This document shows, piece by piece, positions 22,767 to 35,003 of a stretch of DNA of 64,000 nt (positions are counted from its first letter, which is position 1; every line of letters begins with the position of its first letter). The notes under the pieces were generated by a model that saw nothing but the letters and a program-made list of their open reading frames with translations, searched no databases and had not been told where the DNA came from. The stretch spans positions 6,510,001 to 6,574,000 of the forward strand of contig BSBM01001024.1 of assembly GCA_027924585.1 (NCBI GenBank), read 5' to 3'. The translations under genes and the position numbers were made by a program. This DNA comes from Larix kaempferi. Taxonomy: Eukaryota > Streptophyta > Pinopsida > Pinales > Pinaceae.

Positions 22767-23066
22767 CACTGCAGGAGGCACTCTATTTGATCATTCTATT
22801 CTCACACACACTCTTTGAAGAGTGGCGCACTTGTGGAGGAGGAGAAGCTGCTGCTAGGAGATGTCTATCTCTTATGCTTAGGTTGTATCATTTCTCTATC
22901 TATCTCTGAGGAAGTTATTGGAGTTTTTCACCTTTATGGTTTTCCCCAACTAAACTCTGTGTCTCTTGTGTGCTTGCATTATTGTGTCCATGATTGATAT
23001 GATGTACATGTTGTTCTCTCAGTTAAGATCCTAGATTATATTGAAGTAAATTCTAAAAAATTAACA

Positions 23067-25035
23067 TGGTATCATAGCTAGCCTGAAAGAAGGCATGGTA
23101 TGGCATGTATGACACTTGTTGCACTTGCGAAGCTAGGGCTTGATATAGAAAAAAACCAGTCATCGTAGAAATTTCACTATAAATAAATTTTGGCGTGGTT
23201 TCAGGGTCTGAAAATCGTACAGGGAGAAGCTAAGATCCCCATGTACCTTGTGTCCAAAGGAAAACCTCTAATTCGTTGTAATTTGTGATTTATGATCTGT
23301 ACAATATAGGGTTTCTGCCTCTTCCAGATCTCATTTATAAACAGGTGGCCTTGGAAAAAAGGTCATAACTTGGGCTAGGAAGCTCCAAATGAAATTTTGT
23401 AAAAAGTGACAGGTATTTCACGGACTTCACTTTCTCAGGTAATTTTTTTAGAGGCCGAAACTGAACCAGTGACACATGGAACGTCGTACAAGTTTTCTCT
23501 CTTGTTTTATCCCATAAATAGGTCACATTGCGACACTTGGCATAACTCTCCCTCAGAGAATCCATTTGAGGTCAGACCTGTGGGGTTGGAAAAATCACAG
23601 GTTGGGATATCACAAGAAAAATTTTAAGACACTGTGGATCGAACATTTTGGAGTTACACCAGAAACAATTAGGTACATATTTCTGTCAAAACATAATTAT
23701 TTTTGAGCACCTTCATTCATGGCTTCCGGAATTTAGGGTTTCAGAGAAAGTTGGAATTTTTGTAATCGGAGACTACGGCTGAATGCCACTCATCAAAATC
23801 AAAATTTAGAGACCAAGACCAGAATTTTTGATTGGACAAAAGGTCGGGCTTGATCAGACCCTAGTTCGGGACTTTGATCAGAAAAGTGGAAAATTAGGGC
23901 TTCTGCAAAAATGGGAATTTTTGACATTTGTGACCACGACTGGAAGCTCCTCAGAAAAATAGAAGCTTAGAGATTTGGATCGAACCTTTTGATTGGGAAG
24001 AAGGGTGGGCTTTATCAAACCCTAGTTCGGGGTCATGTCTAGTGAATCCGAAAGTTTCAAAGGAAAAATTGAGGGGTGAAACTTTGCAAGTTTCAAATTA
24101 TGAGTATACCAGCTTGATCAGCTCATCAAGGCACATATTTCTATCATTTCAGAAGTTTGAAATTCAAAGTTTGAATTTTTAGGGTTTCTCTAACAAACCC
24201 TAATCCAGCTCCAGATCCAGTTCCTACAAATCAAGTGGATTGGGTTAATCCTAGAAGAGAATGGACTGGTCGCCTGCATAAGTGAAGAAGTTCATGTTTC
24301 AGAGGGAGATGAGGCTAAAGCCTTACATGAGAAGATTACAAGCAATCTCGACAGGTATGACTTATCCAGGTATGTTTCGAGATTTGTTCATGATTAAGTT
24401 TATGGTATGTTTGTCTTCATTTTATTACGGTTAGTACAATCTTGATTAAATTTAGACTTGTCATATCACCTTAACAAAATTATGAATACATGATAGAAGA
24501 TATTCATTGATTATGGTGTTGACACTTATGATTGTACTAATGCATTATGGTGTTGTATGAGGTTTATGTTGTCCGCTAACATGAAAGGTACACCAAGAAA
24601 GACAAATCATGTTCTAGTTCAAGAACATATGATCATAGTGACATGAAGACAAAGATTCATCCATTGTCGTGGATCACTTAGAAGATATATTTACGAGGTA
24701 TGTATAACTTGGTTCTATAATGGTTAACTTATGAAATATGCAAGTTACTAGCACAAGTCATTGTAGAGAACAAGAAGACATCATGTGGGTATGTTAGACA
24801 TAACTAGCTAACATACTAATCCAGGTATGTTTTTCCTATATCAAGTTAGAATCCTACCTTGTGATAGGATCTCTTATATAAGTATACATGGCATGATTGA
24901 TAATGATTATTCATAGGTTTGAATAATCATGGGTGTATGCATATTATGTTTCTTAACCTAATTGATGATATGACTAACCAGAAGAATCATAAAAGTATAG
25001 GTTTGAGTAATCACGGGTTTAGGCATATTATGTTT
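23067..25035 (+). mobile_element. Leader/internal region of element B (A1)
   Basis: Starts with a primer-site-like sequence (one mismatch to TGGTATCAGAGCT). It has no gag or pol reading. It contains a doubled block (23728-23875 and 23896-24040, each ending CCCTAGTTCGGG) and several AG/GTATGT donor-like points (24355, 24371, 24698). It continues at 31247-31564 after the Copia-1 insertion. The A2 copy is 59041-61324 and an inverted copy lies at 1-1490. Confidence 0.6.
23728..24040. repeat. Diverged ~165-bp direct repeat in element B leader
   Basis: Two units open with AATTTAGGG/AAATTAGGG and close with 'ACCCTAGTTCGGG'. Also present in A2 at about 59700-60010 and, inverted, at 390-690. Confidence 0.7.
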
Positions 25036-25800
25036 TGTTCGGATATCCATCATCTATTTCGGGATACATATCTATTTCAGGATCATCTATTTCGGGATAC
25101 ATATCTACTTCAGGATCTTGCATGATCTATTTCAGGATATGCAGTCCAGTCACCAGTTTGATGCCTCCAGCACCTTATCCACCTTCTTCTAGCACCCGGG
25201 AGCCACTTTCCACAGAGTTTTAGCCCTCCTAAGCTGAAAGGCGCCCTCTTCTCACCTACTGACTGAGAAGGGCGCACTTGCTCACCTACCACTGCAGATT
25301 CACTCCAGTTACATTCAGTTAGCTCCGATTCTGATTGATTTCACTCCGATTTCACTCCTGACTGACTGTTTCACCTCCGATTGACCTCCAGTTCGATTAG
25401 GTGACTTGCTCTGACTCCAGTTAGCCTCCCATGCGCCCCCACTGAGCCTCCAGATCCTATATCAGTGCTACACACTTCAGTTACATTTATTATGATCAGT
25501 TAGACTCAGCTTGACACCTGGATGACTGTTTGTTGTGATTGATGAGCAACACCGATGATTGATGAGGACTCCTAGATTGAGTCAAGCTACTCCATTTCAG
25601 TGATTCGAATGGCCTACTTAGTCAATTCGAATTGCCATTGACATATATTGGATTGTATTGTAATCTATTGTAATTCATTCACCCTTTCTGGGAAAGAGAG
25701 CACTGCTGCATGTTTTTGCACAGTTTTTGCACCATATCTTCTTATTCATCTGTTGTGACTGATTTATTTGTTCATTAGATCTGCTGTGACTAAATTTACA
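25036..25800 (+). repeat. 5' LTR of Copia-1
   Basis: 765 bp, TG...CA ends, bounded by the TSD on the left and the primer site on the right. Short ORFs inside it are not genes. Confidence 0.97.
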
Positions 25801-25813
25801 TGGTATCAGAGCC
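25801..25813 (+). other. Primer binding site, Copia-1
   Basis: TGGTATCAGAGCC directly abuts the 5' LTR; complementary to initiator Met tRNA. Confidence 0.95.
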
Positions 25814-26221
25814 ATTGCAGGGACAAGATCTCTTTTCTACAGGTGTTTATACAAGAAGATTTGACTGAATTGCTAAAAATTGCAAAAAGTTTGGCATGAG
25901 ATATCTCAAGGGCATTCGCTCATGTGCATGCAAAGCTTGAAAATTATTCCAATACCACTCCAGAAGCTTGAGTTACCACATAATTCCTGGATTTGATACA
26001 TTGGACCCATTCAACATTGCTTGAAATCCAATCCCAGGTGTGATGCAACTCTCAAAGGGTGGATTGTTCGACCTTATTGTGATTGTTCTTATGTGATTTG
26101 CAGGTTAATTATCTCCTCCAAGTGCACTCGCTACATTCTGCATGCAAGCTTCCCTACAGCATTTCCATTCGCTATAGTTTGCAAGCAAGCTTCTTCTTCA
26201 TCATTTGACTCGCTCCTAGCA

Positions 26222-29200
26222 ATGGAATACTCTTCTTCAAAGCCTATCCTCACCCCATTCAATTATTTTGATTGGAAAGATGATATGGAGATCATATTAC
26301 GTTCAAAAGGATACTACCGAGTCACTCTTGGTCTTGAATTGGAGCCAAACAATGTGGCAGAAAGAACCAAACACTACAATAAGCTTGATGAAGCTTACGG
26401 TCTTCTTTGTCTCTCCATCTCCAAAGATCTTCACTTCCATCTCAGCGGATTGAAGACTCCAAAGGCCATATGGGAGCAACTTGAGACACTATTCGGCAAG
26501 CAGGATGAGCTTAGGGCTTTTCAATTAGAGAATGAATTGATTGGCCTTAATCCTGAAAATTTCGAGACCATCAATGAATTCTTCACAAAATTCAAGAACT
26601 TGAACTTGCAATTGAAGAACAGTGGTGTTATCAAAGAGGATAAGCAGTTGATCCTCTCCATTCTAAGCAAGCTTGGGAAAGATTATTCGGTATTTGTCTC
26701 CACTTTCAATTCCGGTCGGCTAACTACCCCGAATTGGAAGATGCCTACCTTGAATGCCTTCATTGAGTCCGTTACGAAAGAGCATGACAAGTTGATTCAA
26801 ATGGGGTCCATAAGCTCCAAAGATTCAGCCCTATTTGTTCAAGGACCCAAGATTTCGAATGGTAAAGGAAAGCTAAAGAAGGAGAAGCCCAAATTCGAGC
26901 CTCACAAGCAAAAAGACAAAGGCAAGCAAACGGATGCACCATCCAGTTCGAAATCCAAGCAAAAGGGCAAAGAAGGTAACCAAAAATCTAAATGTACTTA
27001 TTGTAACCGTGGCTTTCATCCCGAAAGTTCATGTATGAAGAAGACTATAGATCAAATGGCCCTCCTTTTGGAAAAGAACAACATAACCCTTCCTGACGGT
27101 GCAAGGAAGAAGGATCGGAATGACGATCATGAAAGAGGACAAGCACTCATGGCAACGGTTTCGAAGCCCACTCTCTTGATAGATTCGGGTGCATCAAATC
27201 ATATGGCTGCAAATATTGATTCTTTTTCCTCATTCGATCCAAACAGCTCCATCCCTATCCATTTGGGAGATGACTCAAAAATTTCTTCAAAGGGCAAAGG
27301 TACGATTCATGTAGATCATGGATGCTTTCAGAATGTTCTCTATGTGCCTTCCTTAGCTTCGAATCTCCTTTCTGTTTATCAAATGACACATACTGGTGAT
27401 CCAAAGAAAGTCACATTCAGCCCTAATACAGTTGAAATTTCTGATATCAAAAGTGGAAGACTAGTTGCGGTTGGAAAGGCAAACCACACTGCAAAATGTT
27501 ATGAGTTTTCGCACTTTATTCCGCTTGCAAAGCCCACTGCTCTTCGCACACATGGTAATGAGGTTAGTAGGCTTTGGCATGAAAGATTTGGACATCTAAA
27601 TTATAAGTATTTGCTGCTGCTATCAAATAAATCCATGGTTGATGGGCTTCCACAACTCCGTTCCTCGAAGGGAATATGCACCGGTTGCATTATTGGGAAG
27701 CACCCCGAGCACAAATTCGACCGCGGCAAGGCTAGCAGAGCCTCTACTATTTTGGGATTGATCCATTCTGATATCAGCGGTCCGCTGCCCCATATGTCAT
27801 TAAATGGTTCAAGGTATGTTTTGACATTTATTGATGATTATTCTCGCTTTACATGGGTATTCTTTCTCAAAAACAAGTCAGAAGTGCTTGGAAAATTCAA
27901 GGATTTTAAGGCTTCTGTTGAGACCACCACTGAGAGCAAGATCAAAGCTCTTAGATCTGATAATGGTGGGGAATATATCAAGTCCGAGTTGCTGCAACTA
28001 TGTGCCCAAAGCGGAATCAAGATCCAACATACAGTTCCCTACACACCCCAGCAGAACGGTGTAGCGGAAAGGAAAAACCGGTCACTGAAAGAGATGGCTA
28101 CATGCATGATTGAATCAAAAGGTTTGGCTGCAAATATTTGGGCTGAAGCAATCAATGTTGCTGCATATATACAGAACCGAGTTCCACATTCATCCGTGAA
28201 AGGTATGACTCCTTTCGAAGCATTCTTTGGTCACAAACCGGATGTGTCCAATTTGAAAGTTTTTGGCTCTACTGCATGGGCTAGAATTCCTTCTGAGAAG
28301 AGACGAGCTTTGGATCCACAAAGTATCGAGTGCATATTGATAGGATATGGGGAAGAATCAAAAGCATATAAACTCATGGATATCAGATCTAAAAAGATAT
28401 TCATAGAGCGCAGTGTGCAGTTTGAAGAACCGCTTCAAGAATTGCAACTAGTTGAGGAGAAAACTGCCGATTCACCACCTTCACCAGAAGAAGATTCGAG
28501 CAGCGATAATGAAGGTATGAGTTCTGATATTTCTGATATTGTAGCAGCATATGATGATCATGACATATCAGGTTCGGAATCCGACCATTCAGATCCCCCT
28601 CAGTTACCAAAGTGGGCCCAAAATACTCTACAATCTGCTGGTTCGAATCTTGGAAATCCTGCTGATCCGAGACGAACAAGAGGAGACTTTCAAAGGGCAG
28701 GTATGGCTCTTTCTATTGCTGATCCATTTCTTCCTGAGATTTGTTATTTGATGGCTGGTTCAGATCCCCAATCATATTATTCAGCCCATCGAGATTCGAG
28801 ATGGAAAGATGCCATGGATGAAGAGTACAGTTCTCTTCAAAAGAACAACACATGGGAGCTAGTTTCTCTTCCACCTGGAAGAAAATTAGTGAAGTGTAAA
28901 TGGGTCTACCGTACTAAAGTTGCTGCTGATGGCACTATCAGCAAATATAAAGCAAGGTTGGTGGCAAAAGGTTTTTCCCAAGTCCAAGGAGTGGACTACA
29001 CAGAGACCTTTGCACCGGTTGCAAAGATGGATTCCATCCGCCTTGTTTTAGCTATTGCCGCATCCAAGCACTGGGAGGTGCATCACATGGATGTGAAGAG
29101 TGAATTTTTACATGGAGACCTTGCTGAAGAGGTCTATATGCAGCATCCAGAGGGTTATACATCAGATCCATCATTGGTTTGCAGATTGAAGAAGTCTTTG

Positions 29201-30298
29201 TACGGGTTAAAACAGGCCCCAAGAGCTTGGTACGCAAAGATGGACTCCTTCCTTCTTTCTCAGAATTTCCAAAGATGAAAATATGATCCGAATGTCTATC
29301 TTCAGCGAGTTAAAGGTAATTTGTTGGTTATTGTACTTTATGTTGATGATCTGCTTATTACTGGTAGCACACTTACTTCAATAAACAAGCTAAAAACTGC
29401 CTTAAATCTAGCTTTTGACATGAGCGATTTGGGCTTGCTGAGTCACTTTTTGGGCTTGGAGATAGCTCAAAATTTCGATGGGATCACTATATCTCAGCAA
29501 AAATATGCTTCCGACCTGTTATTGAAGTTTAATATGGCTGAATGTAAGGCAGCCCCGTTCCCATTCCTCTCAGGAATCAGTCTTGAGGAGGGAGATTCCA
29601 CACCGCTTGCAGATTGCAGTATGTATCGACAGTTGATTGGTTCACTACTTTATTTGACACACTCTAGGCCTGACATCTCATATGCCGTGAGTGCCGTGTC
29701 AAGATATATGCAGCAGCCCCATGAGCTTCATTGGCGAGCAGCCAAGCGGATCTTGCAGTATGTGCAAGGTACGAGACAGTTTGGCATACATTATGCTGCA
29801 GATTCTGAGCTAGATTTCATTGGTTTTACTGATTCAGATTGGGCAGGTGATAGCATTGATCGGAAGTCCACTTCCGGTTATGTTTTCATGATTGGTCATG
29901 GTGCTATTTGCTGGTCCAGCAAAAAGCAAGCAGCCATTGCACTTTCTTCAGCAGAGGCAGAGTATCGAGGGGCAGTCAATGCCTGCATTCAGGCAGTTTG
30001 GTTGCAGGGTATTCTTTCCGAGTTTGGTTTTGGTGGCACTACTTCGACTGTCCTATTTTGTGACAATCAAAGTGCTATCAAGATCTCCACAGATCCAGTT
30101 CAACGGCAGAGGACCAAGCACATTGAGATTCATATGCATTACATTCGACAGTTGGTGCATGACCGCACCATCATTCTGCAATATTGCCCTACTGATGAGC
30201 AAATTGCAGACATCTTCACCAAGAGCTTCACTGAGAAGAAGTTCTCTTACCTCCGTTCACTGTTGGGGGTGAGTTCCATCATGGTGGAGACAGATTGA
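26222..30298 (+). pseudogene. Copia-1 gag-pol, one nonsense codon
   Basis: Start chosen at the ATG at 26222, the first in-frame ATG before a typical copia Gag opening. Domains in order: Gag; CX2CX4HX4C zinc knuckle (residue 258 on); protease DSG (Asp321); integrase zinc finger, then core Asp517, Asp580, Glu616 (DD35E) with 'TPQQNGVAERKNR'; RT with YVDD at 1040-1043; RNase H with TDSDWAGD near 1202. Codon 1019 is TGA (29276-29278) where Copia-2 has TGC, so pol is cut off just before the RT active site. The RT also has MDVKSEF where Copia-2 has the usual MDVKSAF. Otherwise almost identical to Copia-2. Such a copy could only move with proteins supplied by an intact relative. Confidence 0.95.
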
Positions 30299-30466
30299 TT
30301 CATTATTATGCTTTAGACTTGAGGGGGGGCTTTCTTCCCACTGGGTTTTCCCTCTTTCCTCACTTAGTTTATTTTTCAGCATTTTTTGGATTATTGTATT
30401 GGGGTGACCTTTGGTCTTAGTTACCAGGGCCCCACATTATTTTAGTTGGCACATCATAGTCTAGCT

Positions 30467-30476
30467 TGAGGGGGGG
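30467..30476 (+). other. Polypurine tract, Copia-1
   Basis: GAGGGGGG directly before the 3' LTR primes plus-strand synthesis. A near-identical 'TTGAGGGGGGG' sits about 150 bases upstream (30319-30329), just after the pol stop. Confidence 0.9.
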
Positions 30477-31241
30477 TGTTCGGATATCCATCATCTATTT
30501 CGGGATACATATCTATTTCAGGATCATCTATTTCGGGATACATATCTACTTCAGGATCTTGCATGATCTATTTCAGGATATGCAGTCCAGTCACCAGTTT
30601 GATGCCTCCAGCACCTTATCCACCTTCTTCTAGCACCCGGGAGCCACTTTCCACAGAGTTTTAGCCCTCCTAAGCTGAAAGGCGCCCTCTTCTCACCTAC
30701 TGACTGAGAAGGGCGCACTTGCTCACCTACCACTGCAGATTCACTCCAGTTACATTCAGTTAGCTCCGATTCTGATTGATTTCACTCCGATTTCACTCCT
30801 GACTGACTGTTTCACCTCCGATTGACCTCCAGTTCGATTAGGTGACTTGCTCTGACTCCAGTTAGCCTCCCATGCGCCCCCACTGAGCCTCCAGATCCTA
30901 TATCAGTGCTACACACTTCAGTTACATTTATTATGATCAGTTAGACTCAGCTTGACACCTGGATGACTGTTTGTTGTGATTGATGAGCAACACCGATGAT
31001 TGATGAGGACTCCTAGATTGAGTCAAGCTACTCCATTTCAGTGATTCGAATGGCCTACTTAGTCAATTCGAATTGCCATTGACATATATTGGATTGTATT
31101 GTAATCTATTGTAATTCATTCACCCTTTCTGGGAAAGAGAGCACTGCTGCATGTTTTTGCACAGTTTTTGCACCATATCTTCTTATTCATCTGTTGTGAC
31201 TGATTTATTTGTTCATTAGATCTGCTGTGACTAACTTTACA
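30477..31241 (+). repeat. 3' LTR of Copia-1
   Basis: 765 bp, preceded by a run of G (polypurine tract) and followed by the TSD TGTTT. Confidence 0.97.
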
Positions 31242-31564
31242 TGTTTCTTACTTTAATTTATGATATGACTAACCATAAGAGTCCTTGAATACTAATGCTT
31301 ATTAGTTCTGTTTGAAATGATCATGAATATACATGCTTAAGATTATTGTGTTTTGACAGTATTGAGAATATACTAATAAATGTATGATTATGTACGAGAT
31401 CTCGAGGATATCGCAATAATGATACTTGTAAGCATGCATATTGATCGAGGATGGATATAAGTTCAAGGACAGGTAATCCAAGAAGCAAAGATCAAGAGGG
31501 AGCACACTCCAGTAGTTTCTACAAGGATGCAAATATTTAGAGGGAGTCGACCACTTCTCACAAC

Positions 31565-33253
31565 ATCATGAATCTGTCTATCTTCCAAGAAACCGAACTG
31601 TTCAGGAGAGATGAAATTTGAGAATACAGGCTTAAGTCTTCCAGCAATAATCTTTGAAACAATTTTATATGCAAAATTACAAAGTGCAATGGGCTTGAAG
31701 ACTGCAAAGGTCTTTGGATCATTCACTTTTGAGATTAGAGTAATAAAAGTAGAATTTAAAGCTCGAGATAAATATCCTTGTAATCTCATGAACTCCACCA
31801 TCTTAACAATATCATCTCCCATTATATCCAAGAAGTGCAAAAACAGCTCTATAGTCCAGCCATTAGGCCCTGGACTTTTCTCTTTAGAAAACAATTTTAG
31901 TGTTCTTTCCACTTCTTCAAATGTAACCTCCGAACATAATACTGCTACATCATCCCCATTAAAAAATCGAGGATATAACCTTGCCACTTTCAGTTGGGAG
32001 GAAAAATCACAACATTTATCATCTGAGAAAACCCGACTGAAATGTTTAATGGCCTGGGACTGAAGATCCTATACACTAGAAACAATCGATCCATCCTCAT
32101 CCTTCAATCTCCATATAGTGTTATTATTCCTACGAGCAGAAGCAAATGAATGAAAGAATCTAGTGTTTTTGTCCCCTGATTTGACCCACAAAGCTCTACT
32201 CTTCAATCTCCATTCCTTCTCCTCCATGACATAAATTCTTTCTTTTTCAACTTCAATTTTTTTCAGCAGTTTTAGCTCGGGACCAACTAGAGGCTGAATA
32301 GTATTGTGCCGATAAAGAATCTGCAACTGTGAATCCACTTCAGCCAGCAAACATCTGTCACTTTGTTTTTTCTGATGAATCCATTTTGAAACTTCTCCTT
32401 TGAGAATTTTTAACTTATAACACAAAAGATCAACATGATTCAAGTCCCCATCATTACTGATTTTTAACCAAACACCTCTGACCATACAGTCAAAATTCGG
32501 ATAAGATAACCAAGAGCAATCGAAATTGAAGGGATAATTAAAGTACAAAAACTTCTCCTCCAACTGTAAAAAGATAGGCCAGTGGTCTGAGACTTTGGAC
32601 TCACCTACCCAGGAACGATATCGACTACATAATTCCAACAAAGAAGAATTTACCAAGAATTTATCAAGGCATTTGTGGATACCTTCACAACCATCACGAC
32701 CATTTGACCAAGTAGGGACCATAACCCCTGTGCAGACATCAATACGATTGTTGTCAATAAGGAAATCAGAAAAGAAAGTAGCCAATTCATGCATTTTAGC
32801 CTTTGAGCCCCATACTTCTTGTGCCAATCTAGTAAAATTAAGATCACCCGCAACCACAAGATTGTTCATTTTTAATATCCCAGAGCATTGTAATCCATTC
32901 CAGAAGACCTCCCTATTTCTATTTGGAGCATAACAATTAAGAATTGACAGATGAAGGTCTGAAGCCTTGCACGACCCTTCCATGAGAATACCCCAATGAG
33001 TCTGAAAGACACAAAATGAATAAATTCTAGGGTCCCAAGCAGCAACCAAACCCCCAGATAATCCATTAGAACCAACAGCAGTAATTTCCCATCCAGGAAA
33101 TATCCCCGCAACTTTTGAAATAGCAGAAACATCATCACACATAGTCTCTTGTAACAACAAAATACCAGGTCGAGTAGTAGCAATTAAATTGGATAGAGCC
33201 CTAACTCGAGCAACTCTACCCAACCCACGGATATTAAGGGAGCATAAAGACAT
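31565..33253 (-). pseudogene. LINE ORF2: endonuclease and partial reverse transcriptase
   Basis: The ATG at 33253 opens an apurinic-type endonuclease with NIRGLG, the QET motif, GDLNF and SDHWP, the expected order of catalytic residues. A TAG at 32071-32069 interrupts the linker. The same frame then continues into RT with SPGPNGW, 'FKPIALCNFAYKIVSKIIA' and 'ISPEQFGFLEDRQIHD'. It ends at 31565, where the frame runs into block A1 sequence. The catalytic YADD is therefore lost. In an intact element ORF2 nicks the target and primes reverse transcription. Confidence 0.9.
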
Positions 33254-35003
33254 CAAGAAACAATGTCACGGGGGGAACAAGCTCTAAGGCCCCCAGATAA
33301 AATAGATACCTCCTTCCCAGTAGTATCCCCATCAGAATGTATCATCCCCCCCAAGACAACATCCATCCCCCCAGAATCATCCTTAAAGCCACCCACACCC
33401 TCATTAAATCTAATCCTTTCAGACACCGAAGCAGAAACAGGAGCAAAATCATCATCCATATTCTTCCTATTCCTAGCAGATTTCTTGGCTTTCCGAATTG
33501 TAACATTTTGGAACCTTACAGAATTAACCGACTGTACCAGAGGGTTTTGTGAAGGGTTTTTTGAGTATATAGGTAAAGGGGTAATCACCTCAGGATTTGT
33601 CTTATAACCAACATCATTCAAAATAATAGTATCATTCACAGTATAAGGATCCCGCTCCATAAAATATGACTCAACCCTGTGACCTCCCGGAGATCCGACA
33701 GAAAATCCTAACCCAGAGACATTACAATTTGTGGCCAATCCAAAAGCCAGAAAATCCCCATCCGATAAAGCACAAACAATGTCATTTTTCCTATCAGGAG
33801 AAGTATGATGCTTCACACTCTCAGTTAAAGGCAAAGACACATCCTCAAACAAACCCCAATAGGTTTTTGACCTAGCAAGATGGGAATCAGACTTAATGAC
33901 AAAAGATGAAGATTCCCCTTTCCCAAGCTTCAATACAATGTCACCAGAAGCAATTCTCTTGTCTAAACTAACATCGCTACTTGAGCCAACATTAAATCTT
34001 CCTCATGAATGTAGGGAACAGGTGAACCAATACGAGGAGTAAACTTACCCGATTTTGTAGCAGAATCACCAGAGACTCCATCCAAACTAGCCGAGGCATT
34101 GCCCGAGGAGCCAGAAGGGTATGAAGACGACCACCCATGCTCCCTAATATGTGAATCCGGACACGTGGCTTGAATATGTCCAGTTTTCTGGAAAATATGA
34201 CAGCGAAATGGTATACGAAAGTAATCTAACCTCTGGCGCCAAACCCTAGACCCCCAAACTAGCTCCACCTTGGCTGGTAGCCCTTTAGCAATCTCAAACT
34301 CCACCATTACCCGAGCAGACCGACGTTCAAACCCATGAAGTGAAGAGTTATCCAAACAAACAAACCACCTGACCGAGTTAGCAATACCCATCAAGATATC
34401 TTCCTTCCAAAGCTCAATAGGGAGACCAAGAATAAGAAGCCAGAGGTGTCTGATGTTTTGTTTCTCCCTCAGGGGATCAAAAGATAAATGCCATTTCTTC
34501 AAACAAAGGGATCCTTCCTTAAAACACCAAAAACGCTTAAGTATCAACCCTACATGTTCAGGCTTTGTAGAAATGAACATAAGCCACCCATTCAAGAGCT
34601 GCATAACCCTGGGCATGTCGCCAACAACTGGTAACCAGTGTCTTCGGAGCCATTCCACCAAGTCTTTTTGCTCACCACTCGTAAATTCAAAGCGACCAAC
34701 AATGGCCCGTTTGCTCAACATTTCAATGCGAGTTAGGTTAGTATCTTCCAGAATACATAACCGGATCAATCCTTCCCTAACCTTCAACATCTTCACAGAC
34801 CTCCTTTTACAAGCCTTCTCACCCCTACAACAGCGAGGCTAGCCAAACTGTGCCTTAGGTTTCGTCTCTAGAGTCAGAGCACCATCAACAAAGATATCAG
34901 AAGGAAGAACATTAAACCCACTTTTTCCCACAAAAGAAAACGGTAATGGATCCCCAACACCCGCCGAAGGTGAGACACCAAGTGAACTGAGCTGTCGTCC
35001 CAT
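33253..35003 (-). pseudogene. LINE ORF1 (DUF4283-like, zinc knuckle)
   Basis: Starts at the ATG at 35003. One TAG at codon 55 (34841-34839) and one frameshift near 34000 break it. Past these it reads through to a TGA at 33255-33253, which overlaps the ORF2 ATG by one base. The region from about 34740 to 34350 has the pattern of the plant DUF4283 nucleic-acid-binding domain. 'CHIFQKTGHIQATC' (near 34180) is a CCHC knuckle in which the second Cys is Phe. The later part is low-complexity and Ser/Gly-rich. In L1-type elements ORF1 binds the element RNA. Two small lesions suggest a modest age. Confidence 0.8.

Larger units (their letters stand above)
22443..23066 (+). repeat. 5' LTR of element B (A1), left end uncertain
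   Basis: Ends in TTAACA directly before a primer-site-like TGGTATCATAGCT at 23067. TATAAATA at 22759-22766 is a good promoter candidate, with downstream sequence acting as R-U5. The left end is placed at a TGTAAC by plausibility only, since no independent copy of the LTR defines it. Confidence 0.5.
25036..31241 (+). mobile_element. Copia-1, full-length Ty1/copia retrotransposon
   Basis: 6206 bp with 765-bp LTRs (TGTTCGG...TTTACA), a primer site, a gag-pol reading frame and a polypurine tract. TGTTT occurs at both flanks (25031-25035, 31242-31246) as target-site duplication. The unoccupied site is intact at 61005-61009 in A2. The two LTRs differ by one base that I can see (A/C in the last 12 bases), so the insertion is very recent and postdates the block duplication. 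Confidence 0.97.
1505..31564 (+). repeat. Segmental duplication block A1
   Basis: Colinear with block A2 (39395-61324). 1505-8537 matches 39395-46287 plus 52475-52601. 16486-25035 plus 31247-31564 matches 52602-61324. The two blocks differ by scattered substitutions and short indels. The exceptions are the A1-only 8540-16489 segment and the two Copia insertions. The right edge is abrupt: the sequences agree through 'CCACTTCTCACAA' at 31564/61324, then A1 enters a LINE and A2 enters copia element C. The left edge lies in the CTGC-rich leader. Confidence 0.9.

Noticed and set aside
25035-25292. ORFs on both strands inside the Copia LTRs (also 30476-30733, 46784-47041, 52213-52470)
   Set aside because: They are repeated only because the LTR is repeated, and they overlap on opposite strands.
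26021-26221. Upstream extension of the Copia-1 gag-pol frame by 67 codons
   Set aside because: It opens with TTG, not ATG, and the segment has no Gag-like pattern. The first in-frame ATG (26222) precedes the recognisable Gag start.
27838-29237. Antisense and alternate-frame ORFs within Copia-1 and Copia-2
   Set aside because: Shadows of the gag-pol frame.
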